Both the position numbers and the translations under genes were made by a program. From positions 558,001 through 622,000 of the forward strand of contig JAQYWK010000003.1 in NCBI GenBank assembly GCA_030145055.1: a stretch of 64,000 bases of DNA. The letters are read 5' to 3'. A model generated the notes under the pieces. The model was not told where the DNA came from, made no database searches, and saw nothing but the letters and a program-made list of their open reading frames with translations. The DNA comes from Desulfovibrio sp. (GTDB taxonomy: Bacteria; Desulfobacterota; Desulfovibrionia; Desulfovibrionales; Desulfovibrionaceae). This document shows positions 1 to 8,344 of this stretch, piece after piece; positions within the stretch are counted from its first letter, which is position 1; every line of letters begins with the position of its first letter.

Positions 1-16
1 GACAAACTGATTTAGG

Positions 17-92
17 GGGCGAATAGCTCAGCTGGAAGAGCATCGGCCTTACAAGCCGAGGGTCACAGGTTCGAGCCCTGTTTCGCCTACCA
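17..92 (+). tRNA. tRNA-Val (anticodon UAC), copy 1
   Basis: A 76-nt cloverleaf. The acceptor arm GGGCGAA pairs with TTCGCCT, with one G-T pair at the tip. The anticodon loop reads CCTTACAAG, giving TAC, which decodes GUA (Val). The T arm holds GGTTCGAGCC, and the discriminator A is followed by an encoded CCA. It is base-for-base identical to the copy at 13033-13108. Its promoter lies outside the window or in the first 16 bases. Confidence 0.96.
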
Positions 93-135
93 CAAACAAA
101 CTAATAAGTGCTGCTTAACTCACTTATTATTATGC

Positions 136-212
<77 letters not shown>

Positions 213-218
213 CTTTTC

Positions 219-262
219 TAGAAAAGGGTATCAATCATTTAGATTGATGCCCTTTTCTGCGT
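219..262 (+). terminator. Terminator of tRNA-Val/Asp block 1
   Basis: Inverted repeat with arms at about 220-236 and 242-258 (AGAAAAGGGTATCAATC against its near complement), a short loop and a T-rich 3' side. Near copies stand after yjdM (6175-6213) and after the second tRNA block (13233-13270). Confidence 0.8.
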
Positions 263-276
263 TTGGTGGATCAACC

Positions 277-307
277 ACAAAAAGCCAGCCTCAAACGAGA
301 CTGGCTT
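277..307 (-). terminator. Terminator downstream of the CNNM gene
   Basis: Read on the minus strand, an 11-bp perfect stem (AAGCCAGTCTC with GAGGCTGGCTT) has a GTTT loop and runs into TTTTT. It ends transcripts of the minus-strand gene at 413-1492. A second short hairpin (GCCCCT with AGGGGGC, 371-389) lies nearer the stop codon and has no T run. Confidence 0.75.
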
Positions 308-412
308 CAAGCGAAAAATTTTTGCGCGGTTAACTATTTTAGAATAATTAAAAAATATTGCGAAGATACGGCCCCTCAAAAGGGGGCTATTCGAGCTATA
401 AACCGTTTAAAT

Positions 413-1492
413 TTATTCTTTTATTATAGGTGAATCGGTAAGCAAACCCATCGAGATTGCACGTTTCTCCCAGCTTTTTCGCGCCAGCAATTGAATGTCA
501 GCGACTTTGTCTGATTCATCCATGATTTCTACTCCCAACAAAGTCTCAATTACATCTTCAATTGTGACGACCCCAGAAGTGCCCCCGTACGGGTCAATAA
601 CAAGTGCCATATGTTCGTGATTGAGAATTAACTGATCAAGCAAGTCGGTGATTGCACTATCACCACGTATGCGCGGTATCTTCCTTTCAATTGTCTTAAG
701 CTTGTTACTATGCTTATTACGAGTAAGCATCTCTAATAACTCCCGCTTCAAGAAATAACCCGTGACATCATCAATGGATTCATCAAACAATACTATTCGT
801 GAAAAAATCATATCAGGATTGCTTTCATGAAAATGGGCCAAAGAGCCCTCTCTTTGGCTAGCTGCAATCATGACTCTAGGAGTCATGATGTCTTTTGCTG
901 TGATTGTTTTAAATTTCAAAAGATTGCCTATTATATCGGATTCTTTTTTTTCCAACACGCCTTTGTCAGCTCCAACCTGAGCCATTGCCAAAAAATCCGT
1001 TCTTGAAAAGACACTTTTCTCTTTATCGTTTTTTAAGGACATCGTGAGAAATTGGCTAAACCATACTAAGGGAAACAATATTCTTATGATGAGTGATACT
1101 GACCATACGGTAAAGGGCGTCAGTTCCTTCCAGTAATTGGCTCCAATTGTTTTGGGGATCAACTCGGATAGAACCAGAATTGCCAATGTCATCAGTGCCG
1201 GAACCGCGAATCCTGTGATAAAAAGGCTCTCTTCGGCCCAGATAACAGCAGCTTGGTTGCCAACCCCGATAGCTCCTACTGTGTGTGCTATTGTGTTCAA
1301 AGTTAGAATTGCTGCGAGAGGTTTATCAATATTCTCTTTAAAGTGTTTCAAAATAGTAGCTATTTCAGTTTTATCATGTATCTGGATTTGAATGTAAGAA
1401 GGGGTAATACTCAGAAGAACTGCCTCCCAAAGAGAGCATAGGAATGAGCAGATAATAGCAAAAAAGAAAAAGAAAATAAGATATGATAGCAT
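413..1492 (-). CDS. CNNM (DUF21) transmembrane protein with CBS pair
   Basis: This is a membrane protein of the CNNM/DUF21 family, often annotated as hemolysin-like or CorC-like and linked in homologues to magnesium or other cation efflux. The first 150 or so residues hold a hydrophobic N-terminal helix and about three further membrane segments. The family signature near residues 55-80 (KPLAAILTLNTIAHTVGAIG) is clear, and LSELIPKTIGANY follows near residue 108. A CBS pair fills about 195-335, with the usual TPR and DPYGGTSGVVTIEDVIE motifs. At 359 residues it lacks the C-terminal CorC_HlyC domain of longer relatives. An AGGA ribosome site precedes the ATG. The transported ion cannot be read from sequence. 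Confidence 0.88.
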   Translation of the reverse strand: MLSYLIFFFFFAIICSFLCSLWEAVLLSITPSYIQIQIHDKTEIATILKHFKENIDKPLAAILTLNTIAHTVGAIGVGNQAAVIWAEESLFITGFAVPALMTLAILVLSELIPKTIGANYWKELTPFTVWSVSLIIRILFPLVWFSQFLTMSLKNDKEKSVFSRTDFLAMAQVGADKGVLEKKESDIIGNLLKFKTITAKDIMTPRVMIAASQREGSLAHFHESNPDMIFSRIVLFDESIDDVTGYFLKRELLEMLTRNKHSNKLKTIERKIPRIRGDSAITDLLDQLILNHEHMALVIDPYGGTSGVVTIEDVIETLLGVEIMDESDKVADIQLLARKSWEKRAISMGLLTDSPIIKE

Positions 1493-1766
1493 GTACTAAA
1501 ATCCTAGTAGTGTTATGTTGTTTTAACAGATCAGCCTATCTGTTTGCAAAGTGACCTTATTGGAATCATGAATGCAATGCGGAAAAAGAATATGTTTAGT
1601 TTTTTATAGTGAAGCACTTAATATGGCAAACTAAATAACGCCTACGCCTGCCACGCCACAAGAGCTTTCTTCCTTGCCGCGCCCCATCGATACTGATTTA
1701 TTTAACCTGATTTAGCGATAACTCGGTAGCATGGTATTAGGTATGCGGCAAAAAAGAGATTTATAA

Positions 1767-1963
1767 ATGCCAACTAAAACATACTTTAATCCAGGCTGTG
1801 CGCTGTCCGTTTATAAACCAGAGATGGAAAAAACTATTTTAGATTTTCTGAACCAAATTATAATGAAACATCCTTACATAAAATATGCTGTCGGCATGAC
1901 CCGCAAGAATATGATTCTGAAAGATGGCATGTCCAATTACAAGAATATATTGATCAACACTAG
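1767..1963 (+). pseudogene. Frameshifted remnant of a cysteine-rich Fe-S type protein
   Basis: The ATG at 1767 opens with MPTKTYFNPGCALSVYKPEM, a start I associate with small cysteine-motif (CCG-like, heterodisulfide-reductase-related) proteins of Desulfovibrio. That is a recollection, not a search. After FLNQ, near 1857, the frame becomes unlike a protein. Adding one base there restores NYNETSLHKICCRHDPQ and then EYDSERWHVQLQEYIDQH, ending at TAG 1961-1963. The restored CCRHDP segment supports a single-base deletion. The product would be about 65 residues, so the 3' part of the gene also appears lost. Probably non-functional. Confidence 0.6.
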
Positions 1964-1970
1964 TTATCCA

Positions 1971-3725
1971 CTACCGAACCCTTCTCAAGGTTTTTCTAAG
2001 CAACTTTTCATCATCCTCATTCAAACTGGTTTTTCTGGATTCATTCAGCTGAGCGAATGAAACAAGACCCTTTCTGGTCATAACCGCCCCCTTATTGATC
2101 CAGACATAAAGCTGCACCTGATTGCCGGCAAGTGACGCCAGATGATTTTCCAAGGTGACTAGCTCCGTTTTATCAAATTCCCCTGCTCCGCTGACAGTTG
2201 CGAGGATTTCGTACTGACCATCCACGATAGAATTATGAATTGATTCCAGTAGATACCGCTCATTCTTAGAAAACGAATCCTCTAGAGCTACCCGTATTTT
2301 ATCCACTGCCTCAGCCTGTTCTTTATTCGGGGAAGATTTGGAATCCCAATAAGGAAGGACAAGGCCCGCATCGGCATAAAGAGCAACCTCTTCAAAACGT
2401 AGGATAAGTCTAAGCTTCGGCAGGTTAACTTTCGCTCTAATCTTAGATTCCAGCATCTTAATTTCATCTATTGCAAGCCTGCGGACCCCGGATATTTTGG
2501 CCAAAATGACTGGTTGATCTTCAAGATGGAAAAAGTCGGCATGCACCAAGTGCAACCCTGTATGAGACTTAAGATACTCTTTAATTACACTCTCAGATTC
2601 CTGCACAGTGCGCACACTGGGCCGGACATCCTTGTTCACAAAAAATCCATCCAACGTGTGCTCCACCAATGCGACATTGGAACCTTCGGAAGAGATATCG
2701 CTGGAACTAATTTCACGAACAACCAGACTAATCGGCATTTCCAGTTTTTCCGCGAGCTGATCCTCAATCCTTTGCACGGCATCCGAGGATAATGCGCCTG
2801 AGGAATAGATTTGCGTAAGAGCATGCACCTTTCCATCACGGATATTAACGAAAAGTTTATCAATGCCTGTCGTGGCGTAATCTGCAAACTCAACTGTTAA
2901 TTTTTTCTTAATCTGATGATGCACCATACGGTTGCGAGTTATTGTTGAAAAAGAATTAGCCAGCACTACGAGCATGACAAGAAAACCAAAGGTAGCAAGG
3001 CCGAATTTGCGAAAAATTTTATGGGGAGTATCGCCGCCAGTAGCACGAGCCATTCCCGCTCTGTAAAAAAGGATAGAGGATACAAGCAGGATGGAAACAA
3101 AATTTGTGAAGAACAAAAGGAACGAACCAATCGCGCCGCTGTAAGCCCCATAGGCTAGACACAACCCGCTATTTGCCAGAGGCGGAACAATGGCTGTGGC
3201 AATGGCCACTCCCGGCAGGATGGGACTTATCTTTTCATCAATAAAGGCATAGGTGCCAGCAAACCCAGCTAGCACAGCCACAGCAAGGTCGGCGATATTG
3301 GGATTAGTTCGAGACAACATTTGCGGAGTAATTTTAAGATAAGGGTCTGTCTTTAGGGCCAACCAACCTACTACCACTCCCATACCGACAGCCGCCACCA
3401 CTCCAACTATTTCTGCCAAAGAAGCTCGGTTCATGAGCTTTGCATCTTCGCGCACAAGAGCCAGTGAAATTCCGAAAATAGGCGTCATCAGAGGTGCCAC
3501 CAGCATCGCCCCGATAACAACGGCGGTACTGTTGCTTATAAGTCCGGCCCCGGCAATTAGCGTGGACACCACAACCATTATGTAAAAACGAGCTTCGGGC
3601 TGCGACCCTTCTGCAACTGTTTTACAAATAAAATCGAAACGTTCAGGTGAAACTTTCAAATGCAGTGATTTTGAAAGGAGCCGCATACAATATATAATAA
3701 AATTGTCATCATTCTTCTGTTTCAT
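1971..3725 (-). CDS. DUF389 family membrane protein
   Basis: This protein of unknown function belongs to the DUF389/TIGR00341 family. The signature block NSTAVVIGAMLVAPLMTPIF is near residue 65 and is followed by about five or six hydrophobic segments up to residue 270 or so. The soluble C-terminal half carries no catalytic motif I recognise. I place the start at the ATG at 3725 (MKQKNDDN), behind CAGGTT. The open frame reaches a TTG at 3770, but those 15 residues look unlike coding sequence. It stands alone between the upstream pseudogene and lysR. Family assignment is firm; biochemical role unknown. Confidence 0.82.
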   Translation of the reverse strand: MKQKNDDNFIIYCMRLLSKSLHLKVSPERFDFICKTVAEGSQPEARFYIMVVVSTLIAGAGLISNSTAVVIGAMLVAPLMTPIFGISLALVREDAKLMNRASLAEIVGVVAAVGMGVVVGWLALKTDPYLKITPQMLSRTNPNIADLAVAVLAGFAGTYAFIDEKISPILPGVAIATAIVPPLANSGLCLAYGAYSGAIGSFLLFFTNFVSILLVSSILFYRAGMARATGGDTPHKIFRKFGLATFGFLVMLVVLANSFSTITRNRMVHHQIKKKLTVEFADYATTGIDKLFVNIRDGKVHALTQIYSSGALSSDAVQRIEDQLAEKLEMPISLVVREISSSDISSEGSNVALVEHTLDGFFVNKDVRPSVRTVQESESVIKEYLKSHTGLHLVHADFFHLEDQPVILAKISGVRRLAIDEIKMLESKIRAKVNLPKLRLILRFEEVALYADAGLVLPYWDSKSSPNKEQAEAVDKIRVALEDSFSKNERYLLESIHNSIVDGQYEILATVSGAGEFDKTELVTLENHLASLAGNQVQLYVWINKGAVMTRKGLVSFAQLNESRKTSLNEDDEKLLRKTLRRVR

Positions 3726-3891
3726 AACCTGAATTGTTAGCACAAAATGAAAACAAGGCAAAGAATTCAAAGAAGTCGTGCTTACAGATTGAATTACTTA
3801 CCAAGTAATTATCAGATTGCGTCCCCAATTATGTGACTTAAAGCCCGACAATTTACCCCTTTCAACTTAGCACTTTTTGCTTTGATTCTAT

Positions 3892-4833
3892 TTAAACCAC
3901 CATATCAGCGACCAGTTTGATCTGATCAACTAGATACTGCTTAAAAACCTTCTCTGCTAACGTCGGTATTTTATTTTGCAACTCTACCAATGAGATATCA
4001 TTGATCATTTCTTTTTGGGAAGGAGCAATAGCTATAATATTGCCTTCCTGAATTTCTTTGTCGACTAAATGCGATGCAATAACACCCAGCCCCGCACCAT
4101 GCGCAATTGCAGAAATAACTGACAGATGATCATTCACAATCAGAACGGTTCGGTGTCGAATTTTTTGTGTGTGGAAATGATGCTTAAACCACGACTCAAT
4201 AGTTCGTGAGTTACGTTTATATTCTATGAAATCCTGACTAGCCAATTCATCAAACGTGTTTTCCTTAATATTACTAGCATAATACTCTTTAGAACATGCT
4301 AAAATGATCCGCTCTTTAAACACGGGTTGAAAATGCAACGTGTTATGACTCTTCTCTGCAAGAAGAGCACTGTGCGTCGGGAAAACATCTATCAGCGCCA
4401 AATCAAGCTGTCCCTCTTCCATTTGCTTCAATATTGTTTCCGGCGTTCCAAATTTTAAATAAAAATTCGTATTTGGGTATTTACGCCGAAACTCTGCAGT
4501 GATCCGTGGAAGATATGCTTTTCCAAATTCCGGTGGGGCCCCAACACGCAGCTCTCCAAAAGGGTCATCATTAGAGTATGCCAAATTTTTACAAAACCCA
4601 TCCAACTCCTTCATAAACGGCTGCATGACTGCAAACAGTTGATCTCCATACGATGTAGGAATAATTCGTTTATGCTGACGGGTGAATAGTGCAACGCCCA
4701 GCTCAGCCTCAAGTTTTTGGATTGTCTGGCTAACTGCTGGCTGTGTAACGTGAAGTAAAGCGGCAGCTGCAGCAATGCTCTGCAAACTGAAGACATTATA
4801 GAAGACTTTTAATCGATCAAAGTTCTGTAGCAT
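3892..4833 (-). CDS. LysR-family transcriptional regulator
   Basis: The N-terminal winged helix-turn-helix covers about residues 5-64 and contains ATLLHVTQPAVSQ-like LysR sequence (here ALLHVTQPAVSQTIQKLEAE). A periplasmic-binding-protein-like effector domain of about 220 residues follows. At 313 residues it has the usual family length. It is transcribed away from the LysE-type exporter at 4943, the classical arrangement in which the regulator controls the exporter and itself from the shared gap. The effector is probably the exported amino acid or a related metabolite, but that is inference. No strong ribosome site precedes the ATG. Confidence 0.92.
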   Translation of the reverse strand: MLQNFDRLKVFYNVFSLQSIAAAAALLHVTQPAVSQTIQKLEAELGVALFTRQHKRIIPTSYGDQLFAVMQPFMKELDGFCKNLAYSNDDPFGELRVGAPPEFGKAYLPRITAEFRRKYPNTNFYLKFGTPETILKQMEEGQLDLALIDVFPTHSALLAEKSHNTLHFQPVFKERIILACSKEYYASNIKENTFDELASQDFIEYKRNSRTIESWFKHHFHTQKIRHRTVLIVNDHLSVISAIAHGAGLGVIASHLVDKEIQEGNIIAIAPSQKEMINDISLVELQNKIPTLAEKVFKQYLVDQIKLVADMVV

Positions 4834-4942
4834 AATTTATAATTATCCATAGATTAATTTAGTATAATTATACTTATTAATACGCATTTGATACTAAGGC
4901 AATAGAAAGGGGTTACCCCTTAAATATTTTATTGAGGTGCGT
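4834..4942. promoter_or_regulatory. Divergent lysR/lysE control region with palindrome
   Basis: This is the 109-bp gap between the two divergent starts. It holds a perfect 12-bp palindrome GTATAATTATAC at 4862-4873, of the size and AT-rich type bound by LysR proteins. A hairpin AAGGGG-TTA-CCCCTT at 4907-4921 lies directly before the GAGG ribosome site of the exporter gene. Binding by the neighbouring LysR protein is inferred. Confidence 0.5.
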
Positions 4943-5548
4943 ATGAACATTGAACTTATGCCGTTGTTAATTTTCGTGATGGTAGCAACATATACTCCCG
5001 GACCAGGAAATATTACCAGTGCCGGAATGGGAATGATGTTTGGATATCGAAGAACGTTGCGCTTTTTGATGGGAATTGCAGCGGGTTATTTATTAGTAAT
5101 GGTTTCATGCGCATTTATTTCGAGCGAGATAATGCAAACCATTCCGGCTGCGGAGCCTGTTCTTCGAATCGGCGGCGCGGCCTATCTTCTATACCTGGCA
5201 TATGGAGCGGCTCGCTCCAACTATGCATTCGATGCAAAAGAGCAGAAGCCTATGTCCTTTACACATGGATTTTGCTTACAAGCGCTGAATCCCAAAGCAA
5301 TAATATTTGGCCTGACAATCTATACGACATTTCTTAGCCCAGTCGCACATCAATCTTTAATATTACTTTCCTCAGCGCTGTTATTAGCCGCACTTACTTT
5401 TAGCTCAGCTTCGCTGTGGACACTGGGTGGGGCGGGGATACGGAAGTTTCTCCATGTTCCTAAGGTCAGGTTCGCGGTTAACAGCTCAATGTTTGTGCTA
5501 TTAGTCTATTGCGCAGCGAGTATCTCGGGAATACATTTGACAGGTTAA
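4943..5548 (+). CDS. LysE/RhtB-family amino-acid exporter
   Basis: An inner-membrane exporter of the LysE/RhtB superfamily, with about 201 residues and five to six membrane segments. The family motif TPGPGNITSAGMGMMFGYRR is near residue 15, and LNPKAIIFGL, the LNPK hallmark, is near residue 115. The frame extends to GTG 4937, but the ATG at 4943 sits five bases after GAGG and gives the usual N terminus. The divergent LysR gene probably controls it. The substrate, some amino acid or homoserine-like compound, cannot be decided from the sequence. Confidence 0.9.
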   Translation: MNIELMPLLIFVMVATYTPGPGNITSAGMGMMFGYRRTLRFLMGIAAGYLLVMVSCAFISSEIMQTIPAAEPVLRIGGAAYLLYLAYGAARSNYAFDAKEQKPMSFTHGFCLQALNPKAIIFGLTIYTTFLSPVAHQSLILLSSALLLAALTFSSASLWTLGGAGIRKFLHVPKVRFAVNSSMFVLLVYCAASISGIHLTG

Positions 5549-5797
5549 TAAAGTTCAACCGCAAGTTAGATCATCTTATACTCAGTTACTTACCAATATA
5601 GCCCTACGTCAGCAGCGCATTTTACAAAGTTTGCGAAATGATAAATAGTAGCGCCCGATGTGCCGAGAGCGCATCAAACGATATGACTTTTATTCAAGCT
5701 CTTTTAAACTTGGTAGTTTAAAATATTCAGCTTGTACTTTTTAATTAATTACCCCCTTTAAGAAAGTGGGATAATAAAAACCTAATAGTTGGAAGTA

Positions 5798-6133
5798 ATG
5801 GAAAATATACCAAATTGTCCGCAATGTAAGTGTGAACACGTGTATTCTGATGGCAGCGCGCTTATTTGCCCGGAATGTAATTTTGAGTTTCAGCCTGAAG
5901 ATGTAGCAGAAAAAGTATACAAAGATGCCAATGGCAATGTTTTGGTTGACGGTGATACTGTCATCATTACCCAAGACCTAAAGGTAAAAGGCGCATCTGG
6001 TTCCATCAAGAAGGGAACAAAAGTTAAAAACATCAGATTGGTAGAACCAGAAGATGGAGTTCACGACATTTCCTGCAAGGTGCCAAATTTTGGTGCTATG
6101 ATGCTTAAGACTTCTATTGTTAAGAAGGCGTAA
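5798..6133 (+). CDS. yjdM: Zinc-ribbon protein of the PhnA/YjdM family
   Basis: A small soluble protein of 111 residues. Its N-terminal zinc ribbon (CPQCKCEHVY and, about 20 residues later, CPEC) is followed by the compact PhnA domain with KDANGNVLVDGDTVIITQDL and KGTKVKNIRLVE. It matches the E. coli YjdM/PhnA type closely from memory and is full length. Despite the old name, the family is not required for phosphonate breakdown and its function is unclear. I chose the ATG at 5798 after GGAAG; the frame also opens at TTG 5789. It stands alone and ends in a terminator that copies the tRNA-block terminator. Confidence 0.9.
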   Translation: MENIPNCPQCKCEHVYSDGSALICPECNFEFQPEDVAEKVYKDANGNVLVDGDTVIITQDLKVKGASGSIKKGTKVKNIRLVEPEDGVHDISCKVPNFGAMMLKTSIVKKA

Positions 6134-6174
6134 GGATTTTAATTTATTTGGATTCAGCTTTTTTTATATAACTA

Positions 6175-6213
6175 GAAAAGGATATCAATCTTTAGATTGG
6201 TATCCTTTTTTTT
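6175..6213 (+). terminator. Terminator after yjdM (copy of the tRNA-block terminator)
   Basis: Stem AAAAGGATATCAATC (6176-6190) pairs with GATTGGTATCCTTTT (6195-6209) and is followed by T residues. It is nearly identical to the hairpin at 13233-13270 and similar to the one at 219-262. Confidence 0.85.
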
Positions 6214-6274
6214 GTTTGGTGGCAGGGTACAAGCTAGGATACCAAGATGGACACAATTAAATACTCTACGCTTA

Positions 6275-7303
6275 CTAATCAAAATGAGTAAGCAAACTTA
6301 ATCGGCGATCATGGTTACGATCTTTCACGACATTAAATTCAGCCAATTCTTCGGGACTTAAAGGCTCAGAAACGCGTTGCCCCTCAAACTCAAGAACTTT
6401 TAAAACGTTCCATTTTATTTTTTCCAATGGGAGCTTAATCATTTGAACTTTCATAACATCATCCACTGCCGTCTTTATCTTATTGAATATTGTATATTCT
6501 TTAAAATTAGAATCTAACATTGAAAAAATGATCGGAACACTTCGCCTTCTCTTTTCAAAAAAATTACCGGACCACCCTCTATTTGTTTTCCCCTTCAAAC
6601 TCACTGGAGACACTACTTGTATAGTTCCTTCACGAAATTCAATCTCATTCGAAGTTTCGTTGTCATCAATACTGCTATCAATATATTGATTAAAGGAATC
6701 TCTTTCTATAGTTATCTGACCATCCAAAGAAAAACTCTTTACAGTTTCGTCGCATTGTACAGATCGATATGTTGTATTCTTCCCATTTTGCAACCCTCTC
6801 TTTTCTATCGGGAAACTAGAAAATATTTCCTCAGCCCCATCAACGCGCTTACTCAAATATACGCTAATTGCTGTGGAAACATAACTAAGCATTAAAAATT
6901 TCTTACAACCTTGGGACACACCTCTTGCTGCAATCTCCGTTAATTCAAAAAGGCTTTTACCCAGCATATCCTTGCAAAAAGCATTTAAAAAACAAGGAAC
7001 AACTCCGCCTATTATAAGTTCCACACCAGTAATTAAAAAATCAGCTTCGTAGCTCCCTTCTTTGGGAACTCCAAGAAGAATTTCAATTCGTTCTCCGTTT
7101 GCCAATGAATCTCTAAATATTATATCTGCAACTTCCTGAAGACCGCTTGCCACGTTTGCTAGCGTTTGTGCTGAAATACAATTATTGGGAACATTAAAAT
7201 GAAACTGAATAGAACTTGAAGGGCATGCATGCTCATGACCGTTTTGTAGTTCATAAAGAAAAGATTCTAGAGACCAATTCTGAGGCAAATCATCTATGGA
7301 CAT
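6275..7303 (-). CDS. Unrecognised 342-residue protein
   Basis: I do not recognise this family. The frame is intact, with no membrane segment or signal peptide. The first half has a mixed hydrophobic stretch (about 90-150) containing GVELIIGGVVPCFLNAFC. The middle is hydrophilic and serine/asparagine-rich. The C-terminal third has a basic patch FFEKRRRS and ends with a helical stretch. It looks more AT-rich than its neighbours, stands alone between two unrelated genes and has only a weak ribosome site, all consistent with an accessory gene gained by transfer. The coding call rests on the long, clean reading frame and its amino-acid composition. Confidence 0.7.
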   Translation of the reverse strand: MSIDDLPQNWSLESFLYELQNGHEHACPSSSIQFHFNVPNNCISAQTLANVASGLQEVADIIFRDSLANGERIEILLGVPKEGSYEADFLITGVELIIGGVVPCFLNAFCKDMLGKSLFELTEIAARGVSQGCKKFLMLSYVSTAISVYLSKRVDGAEEIFSSFPIEKRGLQNGKNTTYRSVQCDETVKSFSLDGQITIERDSFNQYIDSSIDDNETSNEIEFREGTIQVVSPVSLKGKTNRGWSGNFFEKRRRSVPIIFSMLDSNFKEYTIFNKIKTAVDDVMKVQMIKLPLEKIKWNVLKVLEFEGQRVSEPLSPEELAEFNVVKDRNHDRRLSLLTHFD

Positions 7304-7369
7304 AATGCAACCATTTAAATTTTGACATTCAAAGAATAAAATCTACAACCATAACAATAAATCCATATT

Positions 7370-7639
7370 GGGATTTCCATTCAGGCCTTTATTATTTACT
7401 TTCTCATCCACATACACCCTTACCAGCCCCTAAGCCAAGCAATTTACACAACAACAAATAAAAAAAACGAAACCTAACTCAAGCCCTCGTACAAATCTAT
7501 ATTAAATACCCCCTACAAACTACCACCAACACACTCGCCTTCCCCCCACTTCTCATCCCCAAAACCAAATGCTATCCATACCCCACAACAACAAAAAAAA
7601 CACAACGCCCATCACCAACCAAATAAAGGACACTACCAA
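7370..7639 (+). promoter_or_regulatory. G-poor, C/A-rich leader before the FNR-like gene
   Basis: This gap before the regulator gene at 7640 is strikingly biased. By hand count, 7441-7620 has 6 G and 68 C in 180 bases. RNA from it would be nearly unstructured and cytosine-rich, the kind of sequence on which Rho loads (a rut-like site). No coding frame is convincing in it. AAGGA at 7626-7630 is the ribosome site of the following gene. Confidence 0.5.
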
Positions 7640-8341
7640 ATGCCCTGCATCTGCAACACCCCGCAAAACACATCTGCTCATACAACAGATAAATGCTTCA
7701 AAGACCTATGGCTTTTCGAAACATTTACTGAATCTCAAATGCAGGAAGTCAAAAAGATAGGTTTGAAAAAGACGATTACGAAAGGGAAATCAATCTTCGC
7801 ACAAGGCAGACCTGCTAATGAACTATTCCTCATAAAATCCGGCATGATAAGATTAAGTAAAATCAATGAAGATGGATCTGAACTAACTCTTGATTTCAGG
7901 AAAGCGGGTGACGTTGTTGGTGAGAATTCACTTTCGGGAGAAATGGACTACCCCTTAAGCGCATGGGCGATGGAAGACACCGTAACGTGTGGATTCAATA
8001 TCGACTCATTCAATAAGCTTATCTTGAGCAATCCAGCTATCGGCCTGAACGTGATTAAGTCCATGAGCATTAAAATGTCTTCAATGACTGGCCGTCTTGA
8101 AAGCATGTCTGAGAACAGCCTTGAGAACCGTTTGCACAGCGTGCTTTCACTTGTAGCAAAAGAACATGGAACCAAAATCGATGATGGTTTTGTATTAAAT
8201 TTCCCAATCACGCACGAAGAGCTTGGCTTCCTTGTTAACGCGCACAGAGTAAGCATTACCAAGGCCATGAAATCACTAATCGACTGCGGTAAAATTATTA
8301 AAGACGGGAAAAAGATCACGCTTTTACAATCTTTTTCGTGA
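7640..8341 (+). CDS. Crp/Fnr-family regulator with FNR-like cysteines
   Basis: A 233-residue transcription factor with a cyclic-nucleotide-binding-type beta roll at about 22-135, a long dimer helix, and a winged helix-turn-helix at about 160-228. Cysteines at residues 3, 5 and 19 lie before the beta roll. Cys117, in the stretch DTVTCGFNIDSF, falls where E. coli FNR has Cys122. This resembles the four-cysteine Fe-S site of FNR, but the CxC spacing differs and cluster binding is inferred. The recognition helix (HRVSITKAM) differs from the E..SR of FNR, so the DNA site should differ too. The TIGR04076 gene downstream is a likely partner or target. Confidence 0.9.
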   Translation: MPCICNTPQNTSAHTTDKCFKDLWLFETFTESQMQEVKKIGLKKTITKGKSIFAQGRPANELFLIKSGMIRLSKINEDGSELTLDFRKAGDVVGENSLSGEMDYPLSAWAMEDTVTCGFNIDSFNKLILSNPAIGLNVIKSMSIKMSSMTGRLESMSENSLENRLHSVLSLVAKEHGTKIDDGFVLNFPITHEELGFLVNAHRVSITKAMKSLIDCGKIIKDGKKITLLQSFS

Positions 8342-8344
8342 AGA

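Noticed and set aside
1137-1391. 84-codon plus-strand frame inside the CNNM gene
   Set aside because: It is the antisense shadow of membrane-segment codons of a well-supported gene.
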